DNA of 64,000 nt from SIG78 sp045585955 (lineage in GTDB: Bacteria; Verrucomicrobiota; Lentisphaeria; Victivallales; Victivallaceae), in the NCBI GenBank assembly GCA_045585955.1, contig JAZMZK010000018.1:1-64000 (forward strand), in the 5' to 3' direction. Positions 8,623 through 17,498 of this stretch are shown here, piece after piece; position 1 is the first letter of the stretch, and each line of letters begins with the position of its first letter. The translations under genes and the position numbers were made by a program. The notes below the pieces were generated by a model. That model saw only the letters and a program-made list of their open reading frames with translations, did no database searches and had not been told where the DNA came from.

Positions 8623-9498
8623 ATGAGCGCCGAAGGTTTTTTATCGCATCTTGAAGCCTTACGCAAGATGGTTCTGGAAATTCTGGCAATATTTGTTTTG
8701 CTGTTGATTCCGGCGTGGTATTTTGCGCCGGATTTTCTGGGGTATCTGCAAGCAACAGCAAGCAGTGCTGCCAAAAACTCCGGAGGCAGTTTTGATTTGC
8801 GCTATTTTACCTTGATGGAGCCATTTATCGTTGAGCTTAAAAGTGGCATGCTGTTGGCGTTTGCCGCCGGTTTACCGCTTTATTTCTGGCGGTTCTGGGT
8901 CTTTCTGGCCCCCGCTCTTTACCTTAAAGAGCGGCGTTTTTTGCTGATCGGGGCTATTGCGGCATGGTTTTTGTTTTGCTCGGGGGCGGCGTTGGGCGTT
9001 TTTGGTGTGATGCCGCTATTGGTCAAATTTTCGCTCTCTTTTGCCCGGGAAGGGTTGACTCCGCTGATCGGGTTGAATAACTTTGTGGGGCTGCTGATGA
9101 CCGTGGTGCTGGCGTTTGGAGCAATGTTTGAGCTGCCCATTGTTTTGCTGGCACTTTTGAAGGCCGGTTTGATCGAGCTGAAAACTTTGCAGAAACAGCG
9201 GCCGCTGGTGGTGGTGGTTATATTGATTCTGGCAGCATTTCTGACTCCGCCGGATGTAATAAGTCAGCTTATGCTGGGGATCCCCACCTATCTGTTGTTT
9301 GAGCTTACGCTTATTGTGGGCAGATTTATGACCTTGCCGGAAAAGGGAGAAGCTGCTGCTGCGGATGCTGCGGCTGAAAACAGTGCGGATTCGGTGGATG
9401 ATGATGCTATTTTTTATGAAGAACCAGTACAACATTGTTACCACCGCCGCAAAAAACGGCGTACAGCCCCGGTTCCCAAACGCAAACCCCGTAAGTAA
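8623..9498 (+). CDS. tatC: Sec-independent protein translocase TatC
   Basis: 291 residues with six membrane helices. The N-terminal FLSHLEALRKMVLE carries the conserved Glu used for twin-arginine recognition. Further family signs are LKSGMLLAFAAGLPLYFWRF, FGAMFELPIVLLALLKAG and AAFLTPPDVISQLMLGIP. The C-terminus extends about 50 residues past the last helix and ends in a very basic tail (RRKKRRTAPVPKRKPRK), longer than in Enterobacteria. It works with TatA in the cytoplasmic membrane to export folded redox proteins. Confidence 0.95.
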   Translation: MSAEGFLSHLEALRKMVLEILAIFVLLLIPAWYFAPDFLGYLQATASSAAKNSGGSFDLRYFTLMEPFIVELKSGMLLAFAAGLPLYFWRFWVFLAPALYLKERRFLLIGAIAAWFLFCSGAALGVFGVMPLLVKFSLSFAREGLTPLIGLNNFVGLLMTVVLAFGAMFELPIVLLALLKAGLIELKTLQKQRPLVVVVILILAAFLTPPDVISQLMLGIPTYLLFELTLIVGRFMTLPEKGEAAAADAAAENSADSVDDDAIFYEEPVQHCYHRRKKRRTAPVPKRKPRK

Positions 9499-9513
9499 GG
9501 ACAAGGTTGAATT

Positions 9514-10521
9514 ATGAAAAAAAGCTCTTCACCGGCTAAAAAGAAAGCTCCGGCAGGAAAGTCCGGATTTTTCATCAAGTTTGCCCGTTGCACCATAGTT
9601 TATCTGCTGGCGCTTTACGGCTTGCACACTATCCTGCAAAATAATATTACTGCGTATCGGGAGTTTATCCGCAAGCAATATAAAAATGTTTCTGCCGGGA
9701 AAGCTGCCGTGGGCGATAAACTTGCCCCCAAGCCGGTTATTACCATCAAAAACACTGCTGATTTAAGCAAAACACCTTACGATAATCTTTCTATGGGGGT
9801 ACCTACTTTTAACTGTGATGTTATCCTTGACCGTATGGGCTATGCTTTGGGCTATTCCGAAAAATATGAGCAGCCCTTGTGGGTGACTTACAAACTTACT
9901 GCCGATGAAGTCAACAGTAAAAAGGCCCGGCGTTCCGGTGATTTCCGCAGCGATGAAGCCATTTCTACCGGTTCGGCAGCTCCTGAAGATTACAAAAAGT
10001 CTTACTTTGACCGTGGGCATCTGGCTCCGGCTGCGGATATGAGTTTTTCGCTTCAGGCTATGAGTGAAAGTTTTTATATGTCCAATATGTCGCCCCAGCG
10101 GCCGGAGTTCAACCGGGGTATCTGGAAAGATCTGGAAGAAAACATCCGCCACTTTGCTGTCGGGTGCGGGGCGATCTATGTCGTTACCGGCCCGATATTT
10201 GATCCCGGTATGCCCTGTATAACTATCGGCAAAAATAAAGTTGCGGTGCCGGATAAATACTACAAAGTTATCTTGGATGCCAATGCTGCCAGCCCCAAAG
10301 CTATCGGTTTTATTCTTCCGAACAGCGAACTCAAAGAAAACATTGCCAGTTTTGCTGTGACAGTTGATGCTGTGGAGAGAGTTACCGGGCTGGATTTCTT
10401 TTCCGCATTACCCGACAACGATGAAGAAAAATTGGAAAGCTCCTGCAATTATTCGCAGTGGGAGCGCCTTTTGCCGTTGAAAAAATCGAAAAAATTCAGT
10501 CGCCGCCGCTCAAAGAAGTGA
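9514..10521 (+). CDS. Membrane-anchored DNA/RNA non-specific endonuclease (NUC1 family)
   Basis: 335 residues with one N-terminal membrane anchor (about residues 24-42), so the nuclease domain is probably outside the cytoplasm. The beta-beta-alpha-metal nuclease signature is present: FDRGHLAPAADM, containing the DRGH catalytic His, and the downstream NMSPQRPEFNRGIW with the Mg-binding Asn. These enzymes cut DNA and RNA without sequence preference and may help degrade external nucleic acid. The gene follows tatC after 15 bases, and its 3' end overlaps the opposing U32-like gene by 12 bases. Lys/Arg-rich ends flank the domain. Confidence 0.85.
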   Translation: MKKSSSPAKKKAPAGKSGFFIKFARCTIVYLLALYGLHTILQNNITAYREFIRKQYKNVSAGKAAVGDKLAPKPVITIKNTADLSKTPYDNLSMGVPTFNCDVILDRMGYALGYSEKYEQPLWVTYKLTADEVNSKKARRSGDFRSDEAISTGSAAPEDYKKSYFDRGHLAPAADMSFSLQAMSESFYMSNMSPQRPEFNRGIWKDLEENIRHFAVGCGAIYVVTGPIFDPGMPCITIGKNKVAVPDKYYKVILDANAASPKAIGFILPNSELKENIASFAVTVDAVERVTGLDFFSALPDNDEEKLESSCNYSQWERLLPLKKSKKFSRRRSKK

Positions 10522-11520
10522 ACGGACTGCCTGTTTTAAGATTTTATCACACTTGCCGCAATCAGTGCAGAAGCTGCCGCATTTACCGGGTAACTCAACA
10601 TTATCCAGCAAGCGGTTATCCAGAATTTTCGGGGCGTGTGCTTCAGAAAAACACGGTTCGGTCAAATCCAACACATTGCCGTCAAAATTGCCGCTGCAAT
10701 ATGCCGCCATAACCAATCTTGGATTGCTGTGCTGCCGGGTGGCAAGTTTCATTAAGTTGCAATAGGGTTCATAGCGTTTTACATCTTCCGGACGGATCCA
10801 GCTTGAGCGTAGAAAGTCTTTGAGGTCATTGCCGGCTTGGCAGCGGCTCCAGCACAAATGCGGTATGAAATCTTTGACATTCTCCACTTGGCGTAATTCG
10901 CTGTCGTGTGCTACCAGATTATCGTGGAAGGTCTGATAAGGGCAATTCCGCAAACAGCCGCTGTTGGCAAGTATGCAAAGTTTTTTGTCATGTTTTTTGC
11001 ACCAGTCGGCAAAGAGTGCGACGGTGGGCAGATCCCGCTGAAGATCCCGCCGCAAGTAAAAACTGTCAAAATTATCGGCTAAATACTCCATGGCGTTCAG
11101 TGAATCTATACGCATATTTACTGATGCACGAACTTCAATATTCTTGTAACGCTTTTTTACGGTATCGGCAACAAATGGAGAGGTGGTGGTGATGACTTCC
11201 GGCAGCAGCTCTTCACTGTCAAACCATTCCAGCATGGTAATTATCCGGGTGCGAAAATCCAGAGATATAGCGTGGCTGCCGTAACAGTTACCGTTTAAAA
11301 GCAAATCAAGAGCTATATTCATTTTGCGGAGATTTTTCAGCTCGTAAACCAACTGCGCCAACGCTTCTTCATTGAATTGTGACGCATCGGGCCTGCCGGA
11401 AGCAAACCCCGGCGGAGCAAAATAGACTTCTTTTATATGGCTCTGATAATCAGCGACCATTTCTGAAAACAGTTCTCCACTGCTGCGGTATTGAAATCCC
11501 ACGGCAAACTTCATACTCAT
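10510..11520 (-). CDS. Peptidase U32-like protein
   Basis: 336 residues resembling U32-family proteins: an N-terminal TIM-barrel-like part with EVYFAPPGFASGRPD, then a cysteine-rich second half (CLRNCPYQ, HLCWSRCQAG, CGSFCTDCGKC) that could hold an Fe-S or zinc site. U32 relatives act in tRNA hydroxylation, ubiquinone hydroxylation or collagenase-like proteolysis, and none can be assigned here. Start ATG overlaps the stop of the IclR gene as ATGA, so it is translationally coupled and belongs to the QueG-like/IclR operon. A second Met two codons later is an alternative start. Confidence 0.6.
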   Translation of the reverse strand: MSMKFAVGFQYRSSGELFSEMVADYQSHIKEVYFAPPGFASGRPDASQFNEEALAQLVYELKNLRKMNIALDLLLNGNCYGSHAISLDFRTRIITMLEWFDSEELLPEVITTTSPFVADTVKKRYKNIEVRASVNMRIDSLNAMEYLADNFDSFYLRRDLQRDLPTVALFADWCKKHDKKLCILANSGCLRNCPYQTFHDNLVAHDSELRQVENVKDFIPHLCWSRCQAGNDLKDFLRSSWIRPEDVKRYEPYCNLMKLATRQHSNPRLVMAAYCSGNFDGNVLDLTEPCFSEAHAPKILDNRLLDNVELPGKCGSFCTDCGKCDKILKQAVRSLL

Positions 11521-12257
11521 ATACCTTTTGATTGCCAGACCTGACTCTTAAACTCTTCCGCTGCCAGAGAAAGTGTTTCCAACAGTTTTGCCGGTTCAAC
11601 AGTATTTTTATCTTTAACTATACTTACACCTAAAACAAACCCTTCCGGCAGAATAAACGCCACTGCTATCTGCTGGGATTTTTGTTTCCAGCAGTAGCCG
11701 CGATGGAGAATTTTTGCCAGTTCTTCCTGAAAAATCTCTTCATTGCCCCAGATGGCTTCGCCGTACTCTTCAAAGGGGTACTGTTCTTCAATAAGTGCGG
11801 ATTGTTCCGGGTTGGCGGCTTGCAGTGCCAATGCTGTAACGGATAAATACGGTGGAAAATGGCGGTTTGACCACCACTGCAATTCGCCGGGGCGGTCGGG
11901 GGAAAAACGCAATTTTACTTTAGCTACGCCATTTTCCAACGCTGTAAAAATCAAAACTGCTTCCGGGTTTTTCTCCTGCATGATTTGCAATGCCCGTGCC
12001 GCTTTTTCCAGCAACAACGCATCTTTGCCGCCTGAAACCAATGCAGTCAAGGCTATGCCCTTTACAAAACGATTATCTGATGTTTTTTCCAGAAAACCTT
12101 TGGCACAAAGTGTTCGCAAAAGATTATATGCTGTACTCTTTTGCAGTTTGGCTTTATCGGATATTTCGGATAAAGTCAAGCCTTCCGGAGCTGCCGCAGC
12201 TATTTGCAGCAGTTCCAGACCACGCAAAAGTGATTGTACCAGTTCAGATCCGGGCAT
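11517..12257 (-). CDS. IclR-family transcriptional regulator
   Basis: 246 residues. An N-terminal winged helix-turn-helix (about residues 5-70) contains LTLSEISDKAKLQKSTAYNL and LLRTLCAKGFLEK. The rest is an IclR effector-binding-like domain, including VKLRFSPDRPGELQWW and VLGVSIVKD. It binds DNA as a dimer or tetramer and usually represses or activates its own operon in response to a small acid. GAGG precedes the start. The QueG-like gene is 24 bases upstream and the U32-like gene overlaps downstream. Two copies of a palindromic CATCAATGATG core upstream of the operon are plausible targets. Confidence 0.85.
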   Translation of the reverse strand: MPGSELVQSLLRGLELLQIAAAAPEGLTLSEISDKAKLQKSTAYNLLRTLCAKGFLEKTSDNRFVKGIALTALVSGGKDALLLEKAARALQIMQEKNPEAVLIFTALENGVAKVKLRFSPDRPGELQWWSNRHFPPYLSVTALALQAANPEQSALIEEQYPFEEYGEAIWGNEEIFQEELAKILHRGYCWKQKSQQIAVAFILPEGFVLGVSIVKDKNTVEPAKLLETLSLAAEEFKSQVWQSKGI

Positions 12258-12280
12258 ATTTTTTTTTACCTCAAAAGCTA

Positions 12281-13339
12281 TCAGTCGATACCTTCATCGT
12301 CACTGTTGCGGAACTTTGTGCCGGGGGCATATTCCGGCGGAGTTGACCAATCAATGTTCCAAACCGGACGGCGGCGGAATTTTTCCTTGAAGGTATTCTG
12401 CAAAACCCCACGGCTTTCCAAACTTATCATGCATGCCCGGGTACAGCCCCGGGATCCGCAGACCGCCTGACCGGTTTTATATAAGTTTTTGGGCTTATGA
12501 TAAAAGGGCGACCATTCACCGGGAACTGATGTGGGGCTGGGAGGATTGTAGGGATCTTCCTGCACCACGCCGCTGTCTTTGCAACCACGGAAAGCGTAAC
12601 TGCATTTTGCCATATCCAGATCTGACCACTCCACATCGTGACCGGCAAGTTTTACTTTGACTGTTTTTTCTGTGGAAAAAGCCTGTGCCGGGCACGCTTT
12701 TACGCAAGCCATACAGCGGTTGCAAAGCTGTGGGCCATCATATATCGGATCGGGTTCCAGCTCCACATCGGTCATAATGATCCCCACCCGGCAGCGGGGG
12801 CCGAACTGGGGGCTCAGGAACATCTTGCTGAATCCGATTTCGCCCAAACCGCAGAGATAGGCAGCTATACGCAGTTGGATCATTACATCCGGCTGTGCCT
12901 GCCCCGGACGGGCAGGGCGGCTGAATTTGGGTAAGGCATAACCTTCGTTGTCAATACCGCGCCAGTCGCTCTGATGCCCCATGGGGATCGCTTCGTAACC
13001 CTGATCTTCGATAAATTTGCTCAAATTGATAACGGTCATAGGCATATAGAGGTAAGTAATACCGCCGTACCCCATAGCCGAGTAGTTGCTCATGTAGGTA
13101 CCTTCTTCCACACCCCGCAAACTGCCCCGTTCCACCCGGAAGACCATACCGATAATGCTTTTGCACTCCGGCATGATCTGTTTGGGATCCATCTGCAAGG
13201 GGGCGCCTTCCCAGCGGTCAATGTTGCCGATGCCCACGGCATCTGCTCCCAACTCCAACGCCTTGCGTTTTACTGCCAATGCCGCTGCCTTGGGATCCGA
13301 AAGGTCCACCGCATTGAAATCACGGGTCATAATAGCCAT
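12281..13339 (-). CDS. QueG/RdhA-like ferredoxin-domain protein
   Basis: 352 residues. The N-terminal half resembles the corrinoid-binding part of epoxyqueuosine reductase and reductive dehalogenases (ALELGADAVGIGNIDRWEG, then CKSIIGMVFRV). The second half has CNRCMACVKACP and later Cys residues (CSYAFRGC, CGSRGCTRAC) fitting two [4Fe-4S] clusters. It is probably a cytosolic reductase. It is not a standard QueG, because the usual C-terminal HEAT-type region is missing. No Tat signal is seen. GGAG ten bases upstream supports ATG 13339. It is the first gene of an operon with an IclR regulator and a U32-like protein, so a small-molecule-induced redox function is inferred. Confidence 0.65.
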   Translation of the reverse strand: MAIMTRDFNAVDLSDPKAAALAVKRKALELGADAVGIGNIDRWEGAPLQMDPKQIMPECKSIIGMVFRVERGSLRGVEEGTYMSNYSAMGYGGITYLYMPMTVINLSKFIEDQGYEAIPMGHQSDWRGIDNEGYALPKFSRPARPGQAQPDVMIQLRIAAYLCGLGEIGFSKMFLSPQFGPRCRVGIIMTDVELEPDPIYDGPQLCNRCMACVKACPAQAFSTEKTVKVKLAGHDVEWSDLDMAKCSYAFRGCKDSGVVQEDPYNPPSPTSVPGEWSPFYHKPKNLYKTGQAVCGSRGCTRACMISLESRGVLQNTFKEKFRRRPVWNIDWSTPPEYAPGTKFRNSDDEGID

Positions 13340-13358
13340 AACTCTAACACTCCATATT

Positions 13359-13375
13359 ATTCATCAATGATGAAT
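13359..13375. promoter_or_regulatory. Palindromic operator candidate, site 1
   Basis: ATTCATCAATGATGAAT is a perfect 8+1+8 dyad, lying 20 bases before the start of the QueG-like gene and downstream of a candidate -10. Its core CATCAATGATG recurs, inverted, at 13505-13515. Confidence 0.45.
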
Positions 13376-13416
13376 GATTTAAGATTTAATAATTAGATTT
13401 CTCTCTCTGCGGATAA

Positions 13417-13443
13417 ATTATACCCGAATAGAATTTGTGGCAA
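13417..13443 (-). promoter_or_regulatory. Candidate promoter for QueG-like/IclR/U32-like operon
   Basis: On the minus strand, TTGCCA (13443-13438) and a TATAAT-type hexamer (13422-13417, read TATAAT) are separated by 15 bases, shorter than optimal. The palindrome at 13359-13375 lies downstream, where a bound regulator could block transcription. Confidence 0.3.
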
Positions 13444-13475
13444 GTTTTTTTTCTTGCTACTGCTTGTGATTTTTT

Positions 13476-13527
13476 ACAAAAAACATCACCAATGAAGAGT
13501 TTTTCATCATTGATGATGTTTTTTTTG
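13476..13527 (-). terminator. Hairpin terminator after fucosidase gene, containing operator-like core
   Basis: ACATCACCAATGA (13483-13495) pairs with TCATTGATGATGT (13507-13519) with one G-U pair. T-runs flank both sides, so it can stop transcripts from the fucosidase gene. The right arm contains CATCATTGATG, the inverse of the core found in the palindrome at 13359-13375. Confidence 0.7.
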
Positions 13528-13546
13528 TATTTCAAGAGTGATTATT

Positions 13547-14818
13547 TCAGCGGACGATCCACTCTGCCAGATCCGGCTCGGCCTGCAATTTGGGAATATC
13601 TTCAAACTCCACTTCAATCACTGTGCAGTGGCGATCCGGCGGCAATACCGGCAAGCCTTTGATCTGCATTTTACCAGCCTTTTTGTCGTAAGTTACTTCC
13701 AGCGATTCGCCGGTTGCCAGCACTTTTGCACTTACAGGAGGGGTATCTACCCGAACTGCGGTTGCCACAGTGCCGGGATAGCGGAACAAGTGCCAGTAAC
13801 CAATTTTGCCCTGTCTTGTCCAGGGGCCTTGCAGATTCAAATCGACCACGCCCGGCTGGGAAGAGCCGATAAGTTCGCAGCGTTGGCTGTTGCGAATAGC
13901 TTTTTCGTGTTTCTTCATCCACGCACCGATGTCGGTCAGGCGGTCGGCTTCTTCGGTACGCACTCTGCCGTCGGGCATGGGGCCGATGTTCAAAAGGTAA
14001 TTGGCTTCGCCTTGAGCGGCATTGACCAAATGCTGAATGAGCTGGGTGGAGGTCTTCCAATTGGGGTTGTTTCGGGTATAGCCCCAGCAGCAGCTGTCGC
14101 CGATACACATGCAGCTTTCGCAGCCCCGACCGGGAACTGCGGCTTTGATCACCTGTTCGGGCGTATCAAGATCTTCAGGCAAACCGGAACGGTTGTTGAT
14201 GATGATATCCGGCTGCAAACTGCGAACCATGGCGTTCAACTCTCTGGCACGCCAGAAATTGATCTGGTACTCTTTATCGGGATTCAAGTCCGCCATCCAT
14301 CCGCCATCGTATTCCAACAGAGCTATTTCACCGTAATTGGTCATCAGTTCCCGCACCTGATTGTGGACATATTCCACCAATGCTTCCTTATTTTCCGGAT
14401 ACTTTTCCGGATTAAAATATCCGGGATAACGCCAGTCTAAAAGCGAATAGTACAAGCCAACTTTCAAGCCTTCAGCACGGGCTGCATCCACATATTCCCG
14501 CACGATATCCCGCTTGCAGCCGCGTTTTGCGCTGGTAAAGTCGGAGTATTTACTGTCGAACAGCGAAAAACCCTCATGGTGACGGGTGGTCAAAACTATA
14601 TACTTGGCTCCGGCAGCCTTGGCTATGCGGCACCATTCAGCCGCTGCGCCGGGGCGGGGGGCGAACAAATCTGCCAGATAATCGTAATCTTTGGGTGCAA
14701 TGCGTTCGGAATACATCGTCCATTCGCCGCGTTCCAGCAAACTGTACAAGCCGAAATGCACATAAATACCCAATCTTGCTTCGTGGAACCACTTGAGCCG
14801 TTCTTCGTAACTTTTCAT
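13547..14818 (-). CDS. Alpha-L-fucosidase (GH29), cytosolic
   Basis: A 423-residue glycoside hydrolase of family GH29. HEARLGIYVHFGLYS opens the barrel, and TTRHHEGFSLFDSKY is the conserved substrate-binding strand. EIALLEYDGGW carries the probable nucleophile Asp in the family's (W/Y)-x-D-G position, and NYLLNIGPMPDGRV closes the catalytic domain. A short beta domain follows. It removes alpha-linked fucose from glycans such as mucin or fucoidan fragments. There is no signal peptide, so the substrate is probably an imported oligosaccharide. AGAGG precedes ATG. The gene is the last of a run with dnaG and nagB but has its own 16-base spacer. Confidence 0.9.
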   Translation of the reverse strand: MKSYEERLKWFHEARLGIYVHFGLYSLLERGEWTMYSERIAPKDYDYLADLFAPRPGAAAEWCRIAKAAGAKYIVLTTRHHEGFSLFDSKYSDFTSAKRGCKRDIVREYVDAARAEGLKVGLYYSLLDWRYPGYFNPEKYPENKEALVEYVHNQVRELMTNYGEIALLEYDGGWMADLNPDKEYQINFWRARELNAMVRSLQPDIIINNRSGLPEDLDTPEQVIKAAVPGRGCESCMCIGDSCCWGYTRNNPNWKTSTQLIQHLVNAAQGEANYLLNIGPMPDGRVRTEEADRLTDIGAWMKKHEKAIRNSQRCELIGSSQPGVVDLNLQGPWTRQGKIGYWHLFRYPGTVATAVRVDTPPVSAKVLATGESLEVTYDKKAGKMQIKGLPVLPPDRHCTVIEVEFEDIPKLQAEPDLAEWIVR

Positions 14819-14834
14819 AGTTAAAACCTCTTTG

Positions 14835-16661
14835 TTAAATGGGGTTATCCCGTAATTTTTTCAACTCTTCAAGGATTGTGATTTGCTTTACAACATCTTT
14901 AGTTTCCCGCAATTCGTACAGTAGTTCCTGCCGTTTACGCTGCAAATATGTTTTACGCAGTTCCGCCGGGCAGTCTTGCAATATCTGCCGGGCTTGAGCA
15001 TCGGTCAGAGAACTGTCATCAGCCATAAGCATTTTTACCACATCCGCCATTTGAGCCAGATCATCCGGCAGATGATTGAGCAGCTCCGAACCGGTAAACC
15101 ATTCTCCATTCAACGCCATATTCATCAATTCTTTCAAAACTCTTGCGGTAGGTGAATCACTCAACAGAGATTCGTCAAGTTTTTCGGCAATCAAACGGGG
15201 GCCATCCGCTGAATGAAGTGCCAGCAGCAACAGCGATGCTTCAGCATGGCGGATATTTTCTGGCCGCATATCGTTGTATTGCTCCGGAATCTGACTCGCC
15301 GGCTGCGGGTTTTGCCCTTGAACAGCTGCATAATTATTGGCAGAAAAGTTCCTCTGTTTGCGGTGAAATTCAAACAAACGGTTGATCGGCAGCCTCAAAG
15401 TAGAGGCGATTTCTTCGAAGTACGCTTCCCTCAACATGGGGTTGGGGACTGTTCCCAGCAGCTTTACTGCCTGTTCCGCAGCACTTACTTTTCCATTTGG
15501 GGTCGTTAAATCAAAACTCTTCTGCAATCCGGTCAGGATGATTCTGGTCAAAGGCAGGGCGTTTTTCAATGCTTCGTGCAAAATTTCTGCACCTTGAGTC
15601 CGCATGATTTCATCCGGATCTTTTCCGCCAGCTATGTTAAATGAATAGATTTCAAAGTTCATCGGCAGCAGAAACTCCAACACCCGCAATGTACCTTGCT
15701 GACCGGCGGCATCGGAGTCGAAACACAAATATAGTTTATCAGTATACCGCTTCAAAAGCTCCGCCTGTTCGCTGCGAAACGCCAACCCTTGGGGCGCTAC
15801 TGCCATATCCAACCCCGCACGGTGCAGGGCAATGGTATCCAACTGGCCTTCGCATACAATGGCAAACTTGTTGCGGCGTATGGAATCCCGGGCTTGAGCA
15901 AGCCCATAGAGAATACTGCCTTTGTGGAAAATCGGCGTTTCCGGGCTGTTGACATATTTGGGGGAATTATCATCTTTAACGATTATCCGGGCACTGAAGC
16001 CGATGACCCGGTTATTTTCGTCGGTAATGGAAAAAACCAGCCGGTTGCGGAAACGGTCGTATATCCTGCCGCCGGGAGATTTTTCGATTGCTACACCAGC
16101 TGAAACGATCTCCTGTTCGGTAAAACCGGATTTTTTCAGAAAACTTATACTTGCATCCCAACTGTCAGGAGCAGCTCCGATCCGGAATTTTTCAGCGTAT
16201 TCAGCGGGAATACTGCGACTTGCAAAGTATTCAGCTACGGGTGAATTGGGGTTATTCAAAAGCTCCTGCCGGTAAAAGGTTGCAAGCGCTTCGTGCAAAT
16301 CATACAATCTGCCAGCTTCCGACCTTTTCCGCCTGTATGCCTGTTCTTCTTCCGGGCTTACATTTTCCGGAATGTGCACACCACAGCGCTGCGCCAGCTG
16401 CCGGATGGTTTCCACATAGTCCAAATTCAAGTATTCGCGCATGAATTTGACTACATCGCCGCCTTTCTGACAGCCAAAACAATAGAAAAGCTGTTTAGTT
16501 TCGCTTACATGAAAGGATGGTGTCTTCTCCTGATGAAAAGGACAACACGCTTTCCAGCTGCCGTTGCCAGCCTTTTTCAATGGCACATAGGAGTTGATCA
16601 CCTCAACGATATTGCTCCGCTGGATGACTTCTGCTATTACGCTTTCCGGTATCAGTGCCAT
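14835..16661 (-). CDS. dnaG: DNA primase DnaG
   Basis: 608 residues from MALIPESV, three codons inside the longest frame and the usual DnaG N-terminus. Zinc-binding domain: CCPFHQEKTPSF with FYCFGCQKGGD. RNA polymerase/Toprim domain: AIVCEGQLDTIALH, MAVAPQGLAF and CFDSDAAGQQG, with the acidic metal ligands. A C-terminal helicase-interaction region follows (last 150 residues, less conserved). It synthesises RNA primers for lagging-strand replication. It is the expected length. Neighbours nagB and fucosidase are metabolic, so the usual rpsU-dnaG-rpoD cluster is not present. Confidence 0.95.
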   Translation of the reverse strand: MALIPESVIAEVIQRSNIVEVINSYVPLKKAGNGSWKACCPFHQEKTPSFHVSETKQLFYCFGCQKGGDVVKFMREYLNLDYVETIRQLAQRCGVHIPENVSPEEEQAYRRKRSEAGRLYDLHEALATFYRQELLNNPNSPVAEYFASRSIPAEYAEKFRIGAAPDSWDASISFLKKSGFTEQEIVSAGVAIEKSPGGRIYDRFRNRLVFSITDENNRVIGFSARIIVKDDNSPKYVNSPETPIFHKGSILYGLAQARDSIRRNKFAIVCEGQLDTIALHRAGLDMAVAPQGLAFRSEQAELLKRYTDKLYLCFDSDAAGQQGTLRVLEFLLPMNFEIYSFNIAGGKDPDEIMRTQGAEILHEALKNALPLTRIILTGLQKSFDLTTPNGKVSAAEQAVKLLGTVPNPMLREAYFEEIASTLRLPINRLFEFHRKQRNFSANNYAAVQGQNPQPASQIPEQYNDMRPENIRHAEASLLLLALHSADGPRLIAEKLDESLLSDSPTARVLKELMNMALNGEWFTGSELLNHLPDDLAQMADVVKMLMADDSSLTDAQARQILQDCPAELRKTYLQRKRQELLYELRETKDVVKQITILEELKKLRDNPI

Positions 16662-16686
16662 AAAACGCAATTATTTCCCGTTATAC

Positions 16687-17472
16687 TTACCGGTAAGGTT
16701 CCCAGCAAGGCTCATTGTTGAAGCTCCAATTATAATAATCCTTGCCTTCAAGCTTGCTTGCCGCAGCTTCGTCAAGAATAACTACAACATTGGTGTGGAA
16801 TTGTATTGCTGACGCTGTAACCATACTTGATACAGGGCCTTCAATAGCTTTGGCTATGATTTGGGCTTTACGCTCACCGGTTACCAGCATAACGATCCTC
16901 CGGGCTTCCAGAATAGTGCCTACACCCATGGTAAAGGCGCGGCGGGGCATGCTTTCCGGCGGATCAAAGTATATACCGTTCTGCTTGAGCGTAAGAGGCG
17001 TAAGTGATTTATCCCGGGTGCGGGAGCGCAGCGACGACAAAGGTTCGTTGAAGCCGATATGCCCATCCTGCCCGATCCCCAGTAATTGCAGATCAATACC
17101 GCCGGATGCTTTGATCGCAGCTTCGTAACGGGCTCCTTCACCGGCAACATCATCGGTCATACCGTTGGGCAGATGAGTGTTGGCTTTTTTAATATTTATA
17201 TGGTTAAAAAGGTGGGTATCCATATAATACCGGTAAGAGTTTTTATCTTCGGCAGGCAGTCCGATATACTCATCAAGATTAAAGGTTTTTGCATTGGCAA
17301 AATCCAACTTTTCTTCGCGGTACATTCTGACAAGTTCGGCGTAAACAGCTTCCATCGTTGCTCCGGTTGCTAAACCGAATACCATTTCCGGATTTTTCCG
17401 CAACGCATCTGCCAGTAAGCGTGCTGTGAGTTTTACAGCAGCTTGCTCGGTCGGCTGAATTATAATTTCCAT
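16687..17472 (-). CDS. nagB: Glucosamine-6-phosphate deaminase
   Basis: 261 residues with NagB hallmarks: FGLATGATMEAVYAEL, FNLDEYIGLPAEDKNSYRYY, LLGIGQDGHIGFNEP with catalytic Asp and His, and MGVGTILEARRIVMLVTG. It converts glucosamine-6-phosphate to fructose-6-phosphate and ammonia, feeding amino sugars into glycolysis, in keeping with the glycan-degrading genes nearby. GGGAG lies upstream of ATG. The gene sits between dciA-like and dnaG. No nagA is in the window. Confidence 0.95.
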   Translation of the reverse strand: MEIIIQPTEQAAVKLTARLLADALRKNPEMVFGLATGATMEAVYAELVRMYREEKLDFANAKTFNLDEYIGLPAEDKNSYRYYMDTHLFNHINIKKANTHLPNGMTDDVAGEGARYEAAIKASGGIDLQLLGIGQDGHIGFNEPLSSLRSRTRDKSLTPLTLKQNGIYFDPPESMPRRAFTMGVGTILEARRIVMLVTGERKAQIIAKAIEGPVSSMVTASAIQFHTNVVVILDEAAASKLEGKDYYNWSFNNEPCWEPYR

Positions 17473-17498
17473 AATATATGATCTCCCAACTGAAAATG

